Below, piece by piece: positions 1-7,303 of a stretch of DNA of 16,570 nt. The position numbers and the translations under genes are program-made. Position 1 is the first letter of the stretch, and every line of letters begins with the position of its first letter. Below the pieces are notes generated by a model. The model was not told the origin of the DNA. It did not search any database and was given only the letters and a program-made list of their open reading frames with translations. Origin of the DNA: JAIVJM01 sp035761505 (GTDB taxonomy: Bacteria > Acidobacteriota > Blastocatellia > Pyrinomonadales > Pyrinomonadaceae); contig DASTQX010000338.1 in NCBI GenBank assembly GCA_035761505.1, positions 1 to 16,570 on the forward strand. The letters run 5' to 3'.

Positions 1-1388
1 ACCTGAACATGGGTGGCCGGGGTCGTCGGGCCGCCGTGCTCGTGAGCCGGTTTCATCCTCTCAAGAGGGGTGGACGCGGACTTCTTCCCGATGCAGTAGA
101 GGTTCGCGTCGGTGACGAGGAAGACGCGCCCGTTCGAGACGGCGACCGAGGCGATGATGGCTTCGGGCGCGGCCTCGCTGCCGAGTTGGTCTTCGTCGAG
201 CACCTTCGCGCCCGTGGCCGAGGGCTCGATGATGAAGAACTTGCCGTTCTCCGTCCCGACGTAGAGCTTGCCGTCGGCCCAGACGGGCGAAGCCTTCTGA
301 ATCGTGCCGAGGTTTTGCAGCCAGAGTTGTTTGCCCGTGCCGACTTCAAAGGCCGCGAGGTTCGCGCCGTTGTCAATTTGATAAAGACGGTCGCCGTCGA
401 GCACAGGCGAAGAGAAGCCGCCCTGCCAGCCGACCTTGCTCCACTTGACCTGCTCCTTCTTCAACTCGCCTCTGCCCGCCGCGTCCACGGCCAGAATCAT
501 CCCCATCTCGCTCGATTCGAGATTCTCCTCGCTGTGCGTGACGACGGCGGTCGTGCCGTGGACGACGACGCCGGTATTCAAGCCGCGCTTGCTGACTTCG
601 ATCTTCCAGACCGCCTCGCCCGTCTGCGGCTTGATGGCGTGGACGAAGCCGTCGCTCGTCCCCTGAATCAGAAGGCGCGTGCCCGCCACGTCGGCGATGA
701 TGGGCGGCGCATAAGTCGTGTCGTAAGGCCGACCGCCCGGCGCGCTCGTCCAGACAATCTCGCCGGTCTTCTTGTCGAAGGCGATGAAGCGGTGCGTGCC
801 GCGCGAGTGCGTGCCCCAACTGAAGGTCACGCCGCTGGTGATGAGAAGGTCGCCGTCAATGATGGGCGAGACGGTGCGCCCGCCGTGCGTCGTCAGCAGC
901 CCCATGTCCTCGCCGAGCGAGTGCTCCCACAAGACCTTCCCTTCCTTCGAGAGCGCGAGCACCGTCCCGCCGACGCCCATCACGTAGATGTTCCCCGTCG
1001 AGGGGTCGCCGACCGGCGAGGCCCAGCCGACGCGGTGCGGCGGCACGTCCGAAAGATAGATGTTGAAGCGATGCTCCCAGAGCACCTTCCCCGTGTCGGC
1101 GCTCAGGCACATCACGCGCTCCTGCAACGTCTCGCCCGCGCCGAAGGTGTTGACGAGATAGACGCGATCATTCATCACGATGGGCGCGGAGCGACCGCCG
1201 TATGGAGCCTTCCAAGAGAGGTTCTCGCCCGCGGGCGACCACTTCACGGGGAGGTTCTTCTCCTTCGAGATGCCGTCGCGCTCCGGGCCGCGCCACTCGG
1301 CCCAGTCGGCGGCGCTCGCCGTCGTCGGAAGCAAGAGGAGCAGGGATAAGACGACCAAGCCCGGATGCCGGAGGGAAAGAATTCTCAT
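1..1388 (-). CDS. Secreted PQQ-like beta-propeller protein, 3' end beyond the window
   Basis: The frame is open from an ATG at 1388-1386 to the left edge (462 residues seen, no stop), so the C-terminus is missing. Residues 1-26 form a Sec signal peptide with a leucine-rich core and an ASA cleavage site. The mature protein opens with W-A-E-W-R-G-P, the usual start of this PQQ-like propeller family. Repeated blades follow, with motifs such as SADTGKVLWE, AFDKKTGEIVW and AIKPQTGEAVW, the tryptophan-docking pattern of PQQ/BamB-type propellers. There is no CxxCH haem site and no evidence that PQQ is bound. The last blade appears to close at LYCIG, near residue 440. A Pro/His-rich stretch (PAHEHGGPTTP) then leads out of the window, so a further domain or tail is likely. 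An AAGGA-type ribosome site lies 9 nt before the ATG. The gene diverges from the ankyrin gene at 1795 and has the promoter at 1535-1579. Family assignment is firm; molecular role is unknown. Confidence 0.9.
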   Translation of the reverse strand, partial: MRILSLRHPGLVVLSLLLLLPTTASAADWAEWRGPERDGISKEKNLPVKWSPAGENLSWKAPYGGRSAPIVMNDRVYLVNTFGAGETLQERVMCLSADTGKVLWEHRFNIYLSDVPPHRVGWASPVGDPSTGNIYVMGVGGTVLALSKEGKVLWEHSLGEDMGLLTTHGGRTVSPIIDGDLLITSGVTFSWGTHSRGTHRFIAFDKKTGEIVWTSAPGGRPYDTTYAPPIIADVAGTRLLIQGTSDGFVHAIKPQTGEAVWKIEVSKRGLNTGVVVHGTTAVVTHSEENLESSEMGMILAVDAAGRGELKKEQVKWSKVGWQGGFSSPVLDGDRLYQIDNGANLAAFEVGTGKQLWLQNLGTIQKASPVWADGKLYVGTENGKFFIIEPSATGAKVLDEDQLGSEAAPEAIIASVAVSNGRVFLVTDANLYCIGKKSASTPLERMKPAHEHGGPTTPATHVQ

Positions 1389-1534
1389 CTTCGGATGTCC
1401 TTCACGGTCTGTGTTTGCCGAACCGAAATTTTGGATTAAAGACGCGGCGCTGGATCGGCCCCCGCTCGCCTCTGGCGGCGTCGCGCCTCGGCTGTCGCGG
1501 CGCGCGGGCGGCCTCCGTCTTGACGTTACGAGTT

Positions 1535-1579
1535 ATTATCGCTCACCGAGCCGGAAATGTTGTAAAGATGTCGTAAAAA
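1535..1579 (-). promoter_or_regulatory. Promoter with 11-bp tandem operator, upstream of the left propeller gene
   Basis: Read on the plus strand, two tandem 11-bp units, TGTTGTAAAGA and TGTCGTAAAAA, occupy 1558-1579. Exactly 17 bp away, 1535-1540 is ATTATC, which on the minus strand is GATAAT, a 5/6 match to a sigma-70 -10 box. The unit nearest the -10 lies where the -35 would be (ACAACA on the minus strand). The same element, spacing and orientation recur at 12783-12827. Units repeated once per helical turn resemble OmpR/PhoB-type response-regulator sites, so activator-dependent transcription is plausible. The regulator is not identifiable here. The leader would be about 140 nt. Confidence 0.6.
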
Positions 1580-1659
1580 GAAACCTTTCCGCGCCCGTTT
1601 GCGTTTCTGCAATGTACAATCGGGCCGCCCGCCGCGTGCAGCACGCATCAAGCGTTCTC

Positions 1660-1688
1660 TTGATTTCCGACCGGCTTCGGAGTTTAAT
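1660..1688 (+). promoter_or_regulatory. Candidate sigma-70 promoter for the ankyrin/propeller run
   Basis: TTGATT at 1660-1665 and TTTAAT at 1683-1688 match the -35 (4/6) and -10 (5/6) consensus with an ideal 17-bp spacer. Transcription would start near 1695, giving a leader of about 100 nt before the ATG at 1795. This is prediction from the hexamers alone. Confidence 0.4.
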
Positions 1689-1794
1689 CACCGAACTCAC
1701 GGGCGCGGGCCGCGAACTTCAGACTCCGGCCCTCGCGCGTTCCTTAAATTTACCACCCACGCGGCGACTCCCGAAAACGAGGAGCGATGATTTT

Positions 1795-2634
1795 ATGAGA
1801 CTCTTGCGCACACTCCCTCTGCTGCTGCTCATCGTCTTCGCCTCCGCGCCCGCGCTCCGCGCGCAGGACGCGGCGAAACAGACGCTCAACGACGAACTCT
1901 TCGCCGCCGCGCGCAGCGGCGACGCCGTGGCCGTCAAAGCCGCGCTCGACCGTGGCGCGGACGTGAACGCCAAATTCCGCTACGGCACGACGGCGCTCTT
2001 TAAGGCCGCCGAGAAGGGGCACGCCGAAGTCGTCAAGCTCCTCTTGGAGCGCGGCGCGGACGCGAGCGTCAAAGACACCTTCTACGGCGCGACGGCGATG
2101 ACGTGGGCGATTCAGAACAAGCACGTCGGGGCCGTCCGCGCGCTCCTTGAGAAGAGCGCCGACGGCGTGGACGACGTGCTCGGTGCGGGCGCGCAGGAAG
2201 GCAACGTCGAACTCGTCCGCGTCGCGCTCGACAAAGGCGGCGCGAAGCCCGACACGCTCTCCAACGCCCTCGCCGCCGCCGAGCGCGGCAAGCACGCCGA
2301 GATCGTCGAACTGCTCAAGAAGGCCGGGGCCGTCCCGCCGCCGAAGGCCGACTTCGTGGTGGACGCCGAGACGTTGAAGTCTTACGAAGGCACGTACAAG
2401 AGCGAGCGCGGGCAGGAGGTCGGCGTCGCCGTCAAGGAAGGCAAGTTCACGGTCGTCTTCGGCGGCCAAGCCTTCACGCTCGGCGCGTTCGACAAGACGA
2501 GATTCCGGCCCATGGAGTTCGACGGCGCGACCATCACCTTCAACTCGGAAGGCGGCAAGGTCTTGAGCTTCACCTTCAAGCAGGGCAGCAACGAGTCCGT
2601 CTTCAAGCGTGTCGAACCGGCGAAGCAGCCCTAA
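1795..2634 (+). CDS. Exported ankyrin-repeat protein with C-terminal DUF3471-like domain
   Basis: The product has 279 residues. Residues 1-23 are a Sec signal peptide (RLLRT, then a Leu-rich core, cleavage near ALRA|Q). Residues ~32-180 hold about five ankyrin repeats, with the clearest signatures GTTALFKAAEKGHAEVVKLL and AAARSGDAVAVKAALDRGAD. The third and fourth repeats are degenerate. After a Pro-rich hinge (VPPPK, ~180-184), residues ~190-275 contain L-K-S-Y-E-G-T-Y and an ending rich in F/V beta strands. This pattern resembles DUF3471, a small domain often appended to beta-lactamase-like proteins. The repeats suggest protein-protein binding, here in the periplasm; no catalytic residues are visible. 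I chose the ATG at 1795 because GAGGAG at 1779-1784 precedes it by 10 nt and a signal peptide follows at once. A competing ATG at 1787 gives only three codons. It is the first gene of the plus-strand run, 92 bp before the next. Confidence 0.88.
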   Translation: MRLLRTLPLLLLIVFASAPALRAQDAAKQTLNDELFAAARSGDAVAVKAALDRGADVNAKFRYGTTALFKAAEKGHAEVVKLLLERGADASVKDTFYGATAMTWAIQNKHVGAVRALLEKSADGVDDVLGAGAQEGNVELVRVALDKGGAKPDTLSNALAAAERGKHAEIVELLKKAGAVPPPKADFVVDAETLKSYEGTYKSERGQEVGVAVKEGKFTVVFGGQAFTLGAFDKTRFRPMEFDGATITFNSEGGKVLSFTFKQGSNESVFKRVEPAKQP

Positions 2635-2726
2635 AGCGGCGCGCACCCGAAAACACGAACGGGCGCGGGCGCGTCGAAGTCCGAAACCACACCGAACGCC
2701 GAAGACTTCCCTTCCGAGGTTTAAAG

Positions 2727-4085
2727 ATGAAACGATTTCTCCTCTTCGTCTGCTTCATCGCTCTCTCCGCTTCCGTCGCCCCGGCGCAGAACTGGCCCTC
2801 GTTCCGTGGGCTCAACGCTTCGGGCGTCGCCGAGGGCCAGAACCCGCCGACGACCTTCGACGCCACCAAATCAATCAACGTCCGATGGAAGACGCCGATA
2901 CCGGGCCTCGGCCACTCGTCGCCGATTGTGTGGGGCGATAAGGTCTTCATCACGACCGCCGTCAGCAGCGAGGCGACGCCGGAGACGCGCTTCGGCCTCT
3001 ACGGCGATGTCGCGCCCGTGAAGGAGAACCCGAAGCACACTTGGAAGGTCTATGCCCTCGACAAAGCGACGGGCAAAATTCTCTGGGAGCGCGTCGCGTA
3101 TGAAGGCGTCCCGAAGGTCAAGCGACACCCGAAGGCGACGCACGCCTCCTCGACGCCCGCGACCGACGGGCGGACGGTCGTCGCGCTCTTCGGCTCCGAG
3201 GGGATGTACGCCTACAACACTTCGGGCAAGCTGCTCTGGAAGGCAGACCTCGGCACGCTCGACGCGGGTTGGTTCTACGACGCCGACTACCAGTGGGAGT
3301 ACGCCAGCTCGCCCGTCATCTACAAGAACATGGTCTTCGTGCAGGCCGACATCCAGCAGAACTCCTTCCTTGCGGCCTACGACTTGAAGACGGGCAAGCG
3401 GCTCTGGATGACGCCGCGCGAAGAGATTTCCGGCTGGGGCACGCCGACCATCTACGAGGGCAAGACGCGCACCGAGTTAATCACCAACGGGACGAAGGCC
3501 ATTCGCGGCTACGACCCGGCGACCGGGAAACTCCTGTGGTGGCTCTCGCCCAACTCGGAGATTACGACGCCGACGCCCATCATCGCGCACGACCTCATCT
3601 TCGTCACCGCCGGGTATCCTCCGATTCGTCCCATCTACGCCATCCGACCGGGCGGGACGGGTGACATTTCTCTGAAGGACGGCAAGGAGTCGAACGACTT
3701 CATTGCGTGGAGCAAGAAGAGCGGCGGGCCTTACATGCCGACGCCCGTCGTTTATGGCGACCTGCTCTACACGTGCTCGATACAGGGCGTGGTCGCGGCC
3801 TACGACGCGAAGACGGGCAAGCAGGTCTATCAGCAGCGCATCGCCGACCGTGGCGGCGCGTTCACCGCCTCGCCCGTCGCCTCCGACGGCAAGATTTATC
3901 TGTCGAGCGAGGACGGCGAAATCTTCGTCTTCAAGGCCGGGCCGAAGCACGAGCTGCTGGCGACGAACCAGATCGGCGAAGTGATGATGGCGACGCCCGC
4001 CATCTCCGAAGGCATGCTCATCGTTCGCGGCCTCAAACACCTCTACGGCATCGCCGAGGGCGCGACGACGAAAACTACAAAGTAA
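2727..4085 (+). CDS. Secreted PQQ-like beta-propeller protein (tandem copy 1)
   Basis: The product has 452 residues. The Sec signal peptide spans 1-20 (cleavage near VAPA|Q), and the mature N-terminus carries the family signature W-P-S-F-R-G. Blades follow with ALDKATGKILWER, AYDLKTGKRLW, GYDPATGKLLWW and AYDAKTGKQVY, typical of the PQQ_2/BamB-like propeller superfamily. A histidine-containing loop (KRHPKATHASSTPATDG) is shared with the next gene. No haem motif or lipobox is present. The protein should fold as a soluble periplasmic propeller with a scaffold or binding role; a true quinoprotein dehydrogenase is unlikely without the matching cytochrome parts. GAGG at 2716-2719 lies 7 nt before the ATG. 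A perfect 10-bp hairpin follows immediately after the stop, then the paralogous gene at 4133. The two are similar along most of their length, pointing to tandem duplication. Confidence 0.92.
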   Translation: MKRFLLFVCFIALSASVAPAQNWPSFRGLNASGVAEGQNPPTTFDATKSINVRWKTPIPGLGHSSPIVWGDKVFITTAVSSEATPETRFGLYGDVAPVKENPKHTWKVYALDKATGKILWERVAYEGVPKVKRHPKATHASSTPATDGRTVVALFGSEGMYAYNTSGKLLWKADLGTLDAGWFYDADYQWEYASSPVIYKNMVFVQADIQQNSFLAAYDLKTGKRLWMTPREEISGWGTPTIYEGKTRTELITNGTKAIRGYDPATGKLLWWLSPNSEITTPTPIIAHDLIFVTAGYPPIRPIYAIRPGGTGDISLKDGKESNDFIAWSKKSGGPYMPTPVVYGDLLYTCSIQGVVAAYDAKTGKQVYQQRIADRGGAFTASPVASDGKIYLSSEDGEIFVFKAGPKHELLATNQIGEVMMATPAISEGMLIVRGLKHLYGIAEGATTKTTK

Positions 4086-4086
4086 T

Positions 4087-4109
4087 CGGTTTTCAGTCTC
4101 TGAAAACCG
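4087..4109. repeat. Perfect 10-bp hairpin between the two tandem propeller genes
   Basis: CGGTTTTCAG (4087-4096) and its exact reverse complement CTGAAAACCG (4100-4109) are separated by three bases. The structure begins one base after the upstream stop codon. It has no following T-run, so a plain intrinsic terminator is doubtful. An mRNA-stabilising or expression-tuning stem between two co-transcribed genes is more likely. The sequence CGGTTTTCAGTC also occurs in the hairpin element at 8005-8069. Confidence 0.75.
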
Positions 4110-4119
4110 TCTTCATCTT

Positions 4120-4125
4120 GAGGGA
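4120..4125 (+). promoter_or_regulatory. Ribosome binding site that fixes a GTG start
   Basis: GAGGGA lies 7 nt before the GTG at 4133. The open frame extends upstream into the previous gene, but this site and the signal peptide that starts at once place the true start at 4133. Confidence 0.8.
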
Positions 4126-4132
4126 ACAACAA

Positions 4133-5488
4133 GTGAAACTCTCCGGTCTCTTTAAACTGTCGGTGGCGGTCGCGGTGCTCGCCGCCGTCGCTTTCTTTAA
4201 CTCTTCGACTTCGGCGGCGGGCGAGGCGAACTGGCCGGGGTGGCGCGGGCCGGAGGGGTCGGGCGTGTCGGCGGAGAAGAATCTGCCGGACGAGTGGGGG
4301 CCGTCGAAGAACGTCCGGTGGAAGACGCCGATTGAGGGCAAGGGCCACTCGTCGCCCATCGTGTGGGGCAAGCGCGTCTTCCTGACGACGGCGGTCGAAG
4401 GGCCGGTCGTGCCGGGCGCGAAGGCGATGAAGCACGTCATAGACGGCAAGGACTGGCTCCACCCGGACAGCGTGGGCGCGGATCGCAAGCACACGTTCAA
4501 GGTCATCTCGATTGACCGCGACACGGGGAAGGTTCTCTGGGAGCGGACGGCTTGGGAGGGCACGCCCTACGACGACCGGCATCGTAAGAGTTCTTACGCC
4601 GCCTCGACGCCCGCCACCGACGGCAAGCTCATCTACGCCTTCTTCGGGGCCGAGGGGCTCTACGCCTACGACTACGCGGGCAAGCTCGCGTGGAAGTCAG
4701 ACCTCGGCAAGCTCGGCACGGTCGGGCTCGGCACAGGCACTTCGCCCGTCCTCTACGAAAATCTCGTCATCGTGCAGTGCGATCAGGAGGACGGCCCCGA
4801 CTCTTTCATCATCGCCGTGGACAAGAAGACGGGCAAGCAGGTCTGGAAGACGCCGCGCAAGGTGCAGGTGAGCTGGGCCACTCCGATTCTCGTCCGCACG
4901 GCGAAGCGGGCCGAGCTGATTACGAGCGGGACGGAGGCCGTCATCGCCTACGACCCGGCGACGGGCAAGGAGCTTTGGCGCGCGAAGGGCGTCGAGAGCA
5001 ACGCGATTCCGAGCCCGGTCGCCTCGCGCGAGATGGTCGTCGTCTCGGCGGGCTTCCCCGCCAAGATCGCCTACGCCATCCGCCTCGGCGGGAGCGGCGA
5101 CCTGTCCGCGCCCTCGAACATGGTCTGGACTTACGCGAAGGGCACGGCCTACGTGCCGTCTCCGATTCTTTACAACGAATACATCTACCTGATGACCGAC
5201 CGTGGCATCCTGACCTGCCTCGACGCGCGCACGGGCGAGGTCAAATACGAGGGCGGGCGCATCCCCATCCCGGCGACCTTCACCGCCTCGCCCGTCGCCT
5301 ACGACGGCAAGCTCCTCCTGACGAGCGAGGACGGCGACACCTTCGTCCTCGCCGCCGGGCCGAAGCACTCTGTTCTGCGAACCAACTCCGTCGGCGAGCC
5401 GGTCTATGCCTCGCCCGCCATCGCCGACGGCAGCATCTACATCCGTGGCGAGCGGAACCTCTACCGCATCGCCGCGCCCGGCAAGTAG
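4133..5488 (+). CDS. Secreted PQQ-like beta-propeller protein (tandem copy 2)
   Basis: The product has 451 residues and starts at GTG. Residues 1-28 form a Sec signal peptide (Lys-containing N-terminus, Val/Ala-rich core, cleavage near STSA). The family signature W-P-G-W-R-G-P follows at 34-40. Propeller repeats include SIDRDTGKVLWER, AVDKKTGKQVWK, AYDPATGKELWRAK and CLDARTGEVKY. It parallels the preceding gene closely: NVRWKTPI-x-G-x-GHSSPIVWG occurs in both, as do the ASSTPATDG-type loop and the FTASPVA/SEDG closing blade. It also has its own insertion with HVIDGKDWLHPD (around residues 100-115). No haem site, lipobox or further membrane segment is present. Role unknown; periplasmic scaffold or ligand-binding propeller by family analogy. 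A 47-bp spacer with the hairpin at 4087-4109 separates it from copy 1, so the two are almost certainly co-transcribed but may differ in expression level. Confidence 0.92.
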   Translation: MKLSGLFKLSVAVAVLAAVAFFNSSTSAAGEANWPGWRGPEGSGVSAEKNLPDEWGPSKNVRWKTPIEGKGHSSPIVWGKRVFLTTAVEGPVVPGAKAMKHVIDGKDWLHPDSVGADRKHTFKVISIDRDTGKVLWERTAWEGTPYDDRHRKSSYAASTPATDGKLIYAFFGAEGLYAYDYAGKLAWKSDLGKLGTVGLGTGTSPVLYENLVIVQCDQEDGPDSFIIAVDKKTGKQVWKTPRKVQVSWATPILVRTAKRAELITSGTEAVIAYDPATGKELWRAKGVESNAIPSPVASREMVVVSAGFPAKIAYAIRLGGSGDLSAPSNMVWTYAKGTAYVPSPILYNEYIYLMTDRGILTCLDARTGEVKYEGGRIPIPATFTASPVAYDGKLLLTSEDGDTFVLAAGPKHSVLRTNSVGEPVYASPAIADGSIYIRGERNLYRIAAPGK

Positions 5489-5555
5489 CGGGCGGGAATT
5501 TATGGAACAAGGCGGCGGCCTCGTCCGTCTAACAACATAGTCACCGAGGCACAAG

Positions 5556-5642
5556 AGGAAACGAAGAATGCGGAACGATGAACTGAAAACAACTGTCCTC
5601 CGTCTCTCAGTTCATCGTTCCGGCTTCTGACTTCTGACTTCC
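5556..5642. repeat. Intergenic hairpin repeat, copy A, with heptamer tail
   Basis: CGGAACGATGAACTGA (5571-5586) and its exact reverse complement (5607-5622) form a 16-bp stem with a 20-nt loop. The heptamer CTTCTGA then occurs twice in tandem (5624-5637), followed by CTTCC. The left side, 5556-5588, matches 8005-8037 at 30 of 33 bases, so this belongs to a dispersed repeat family. It lies between two co-directional propeller genes, outside any coding frame. Confidence 0.8.
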
Positions 5643-5709
5643 TTCCGCGCCCCCGTGGTAAATCCTGCTTCCGGCCCGTCACGACTTCAAACGAGAGGGA
5701 GATGAGAGT

Positions 5710-7299
5710 ATGAGCGACGAAGACTCGAAGCCGCCCGCGTGGTATCGTTCGTGGCCGGTGCTTGTGGCCGCGTCCATCCTTCTGCCGCCCGTCGGGCTCG
5801 CGCTCGTCTGGACGCGGCGCGACTTCGACTTGCCGCTCAAGGCCGTCGCCTCCGTCCTGCTCGTCGCGCTCGGCGCGGGTTATCTCTACTTCATCTACGG
5901 CGAAGACCACGACGCGGCGCTCGAACGCCACCGCGCGCAGCAGCGGCAGAGCGCGCCCGCCGGAGTCGCGGACGCTCAGACGCCCGGCGCGCAGGCGACG
6001 GCGGCGGACGCGCCGCAAGCGGCGACGGTCGTTGACCCCGCCGCGCAGGCCGCCGCGGCGAACGGCGCGGGGGCGCAACCGCCGGTCGCCGTCGAACAGC
6101 CAGCCGCCGCGCAAGGCGCGAGCGCGCCGAACGCTCAGGGCGCGCGCCGGAACTACTGGACGAACTTTCGCGGCCCCGGTCGTGACGGTCGCCACACGGA
6201 GGCGGCTCTGAAGTCGAACCTCGGCGCGGGACTCCCTCTGCTTTGGCGGCAGCCGGTGGGCGGCGGTTACGCCTCCTTCGTCGTCGCCGACGGCGCGGCC
6301 TTCACCATCGAGCAGCGGCGCGGGCAGGAGGTCGTCACCGCTTACAGCATCGAGAACGGTCGGGAGCTTTGGGCGCACGGCTGGGACGCGCGCTTCCGCG
6401 AGTCCACGGGCGACGGGCCGCGCGCGACGCCGACTTGGGATGCCGGACGACTCTACGCGCTCGGCGGGACGGGCGAGTTGCGCTGCCTCGACGCGCGGAC
6501 GGGCCGCGCCCTCTGGTCGAAGAACATCCTCACGGACAACGGCGCGTCCAACCTCACTTGGGGCATGGCCGCCGCGCCGCTCGTCGTGGATGAGAAAGTG
6601 ATCGTGCAGCCGGGCGGGTCGTCGGGTAAGTCGGTCGTGGCTTACAACAAGATGACCGGCGCGCCGGTCTGGAAGGTCTTGGGCGACGAGGCTTCCTACA
6701 CCTCGCCGATGCTCGTGACGCTCGCCGGGCGGCGGCAGATTCTCGCCGTGACGGCGCGGCGCGTCGTCGGCCTCGCGCCCGAAGACGGGTCGCTGCTGTG
6801 GGAGCACCCGTGGTCGAACTCCTCCGGCATCAACGTTGCGCAGCCCATCGTCGTCACGCCGAACCGCTTCTTCATCTCCGCCGGTTACGGCAAGGGCGCT
6901 TCGCTCGTCGAAGTGGCCTCCGCCGGGAAGGGTCTCGCGGCCCGCTCGGTGTGGGAGAACAATTTCATGAAGAACAAGTTCAATAGCTCCGTCTTCCACG
7001 AGGGGCACGTCTACGGGCTCGACGAGGGCATCATGACGTGCATGGATGTTTCGACGGGCGAGCGCAAGTGGAAGGGCGGGCGCTACGGCTACGGGCAGGT
7101 CGTGCTGGTCGGCGGGATTCTGGTCGTGACGACCGAAGAGGGCGAAGTCGTCTTCCTCAAGCCCACGCCCGCGCAGCACACCGAGGTCGCCCGCTTCAAC
7201 GCCCTCTCCGGCAAGACTTGGAACGTCCCCGCCGTCGCCGACGGTCGCCTCCTCGTCCGCAACGAGACCGAGATGGCTTGTTACAAGCTGACGGATTAG
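5710..7299 (+). CDS. Inner-membrane-anchored PQQ-like beta-propeller protein
   Basis: The product has 529 residues. Instead of a signal peptide it has two hydrophobic helices, ~16-34 (WPVLVAASILLPP...) and ~44-62 (KAVASVLLVALGAGYLYFIY). The loop between them carries two Arg and one Lys, which predicts a cytoplasmic loop and a periplasmic C-terminus. Residues ~70-146 are an Ala/Gln/Pro-rich low-complexity linker. The propeller begins at WTNFRGPGRDG (~150) and continues with blades such as CLDARTGRALW, AYNKMTGAPVW, LAPEDGSLLWE and CMDVSTGERKW. The design is a periplasmic propeller on a flexible stalk fixed to the inner membrane. No haem or quinone-binding signature is recognisable and no enzyme activity is claimed. 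AGAGGGA lies 9 nt before the ATG. It is the last gene of the plus-strand run, and the long hairpin at 7304-7397 begins right after its stop. Confidence 0.88.
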   Translation: MSDEDSKPPAWYRSWPVLVAASILLPPVGLALVWTRRDFDLPLKAVASVLLVALGAGYLYFIYGEDHDAALERHRAQQRQSAPAGVADAQTPGAQATAADAPQAATVVDPAAQAAAANGAGAQPPVAVEQPAAAQGASAPNAQGARRNYWTNFRGPGRDGRHTEAALKSNLGAGLPLLWRQPVGGGYASFVVADGAAFTIEQRRGQEVVTAYSIENGRELWAHGWDARFRESTGDGPRATPTWDAGRLYALGGTGELRCLDARTGRALWSKNILTDNGASNLTWGMAAAPLVVDEKVIVQPGGSSGKSVVAYNKMTGAPVWKVLGDEASYTSPMLVTLAGRRQILAVTARRVVGLAPEDGSLLWEHPWSNSSGINVAQPIVVTPNRFFISAGYGKGASLVEVASAGKGLAARSVWENNFMKNKFNSSVFHEGHVYGLDEGIMTCMDVSTGERKWKGGRYGYGQVVLVGGILVVTTEEGEVVFLKPTPAQHTEVARFNALSGKTWNVPAVADGRLLVRNETEMACYKLTD

Positions 7300-7303
7300 A
7301 AGA

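Larger units (their letters stand above)
1389..1794. other. Divergent intergenic region with no gene
   Basis: These 406 bases separate the minus-strand propeller gene from the plus-strand ankyrin gene. The stretch holds the minus-strand promoter/operator (1535-1579) and a candidate plus-strand promoter (1660-1688). An open frame does extend upstream of the ankyrin gene through this region, but its translation is low-complexity and arginine/proline-rich and looks non-coding. The rest is G+C-rich leader with no feature I can support. Confidence 0.6.

Noticed and set aside
9..1349. Plus-strand open frame of 446 codons at the left edge
   Set aside because: It is antisense to the propeller gene that runs off the window. 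The minus strand gives a signal peptide and propeller repeats, the plus strand gives no recognisable feature.
1615..1620. TACAAT as a -10 box for the ankyrin gene
   Set aside because: No acceptable -35 lies 16-18 bp upstream; the pair at 1660/1683 fits better.
1180..1794. Upstream in-frame extension of the ankyrin gene
   Set aside because: It would overlap the divergent propeller gene and erase the signal peptide; ribosome site and signal peptide place the start at 1795.
3707..4132. Upstream in-frame extension of propeller copy 2
   Set aside because: It overlaps copy 1 in another frame; GAGGGA before the GTG at 4133 and a signal peptide there settle the start.
5500..7179. Minus-strand open frame of 559 codons opposite the inner-membrane propeller
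   Set aside because: Arg-rich shadow translation spanning an intergenic repeat; no domain.
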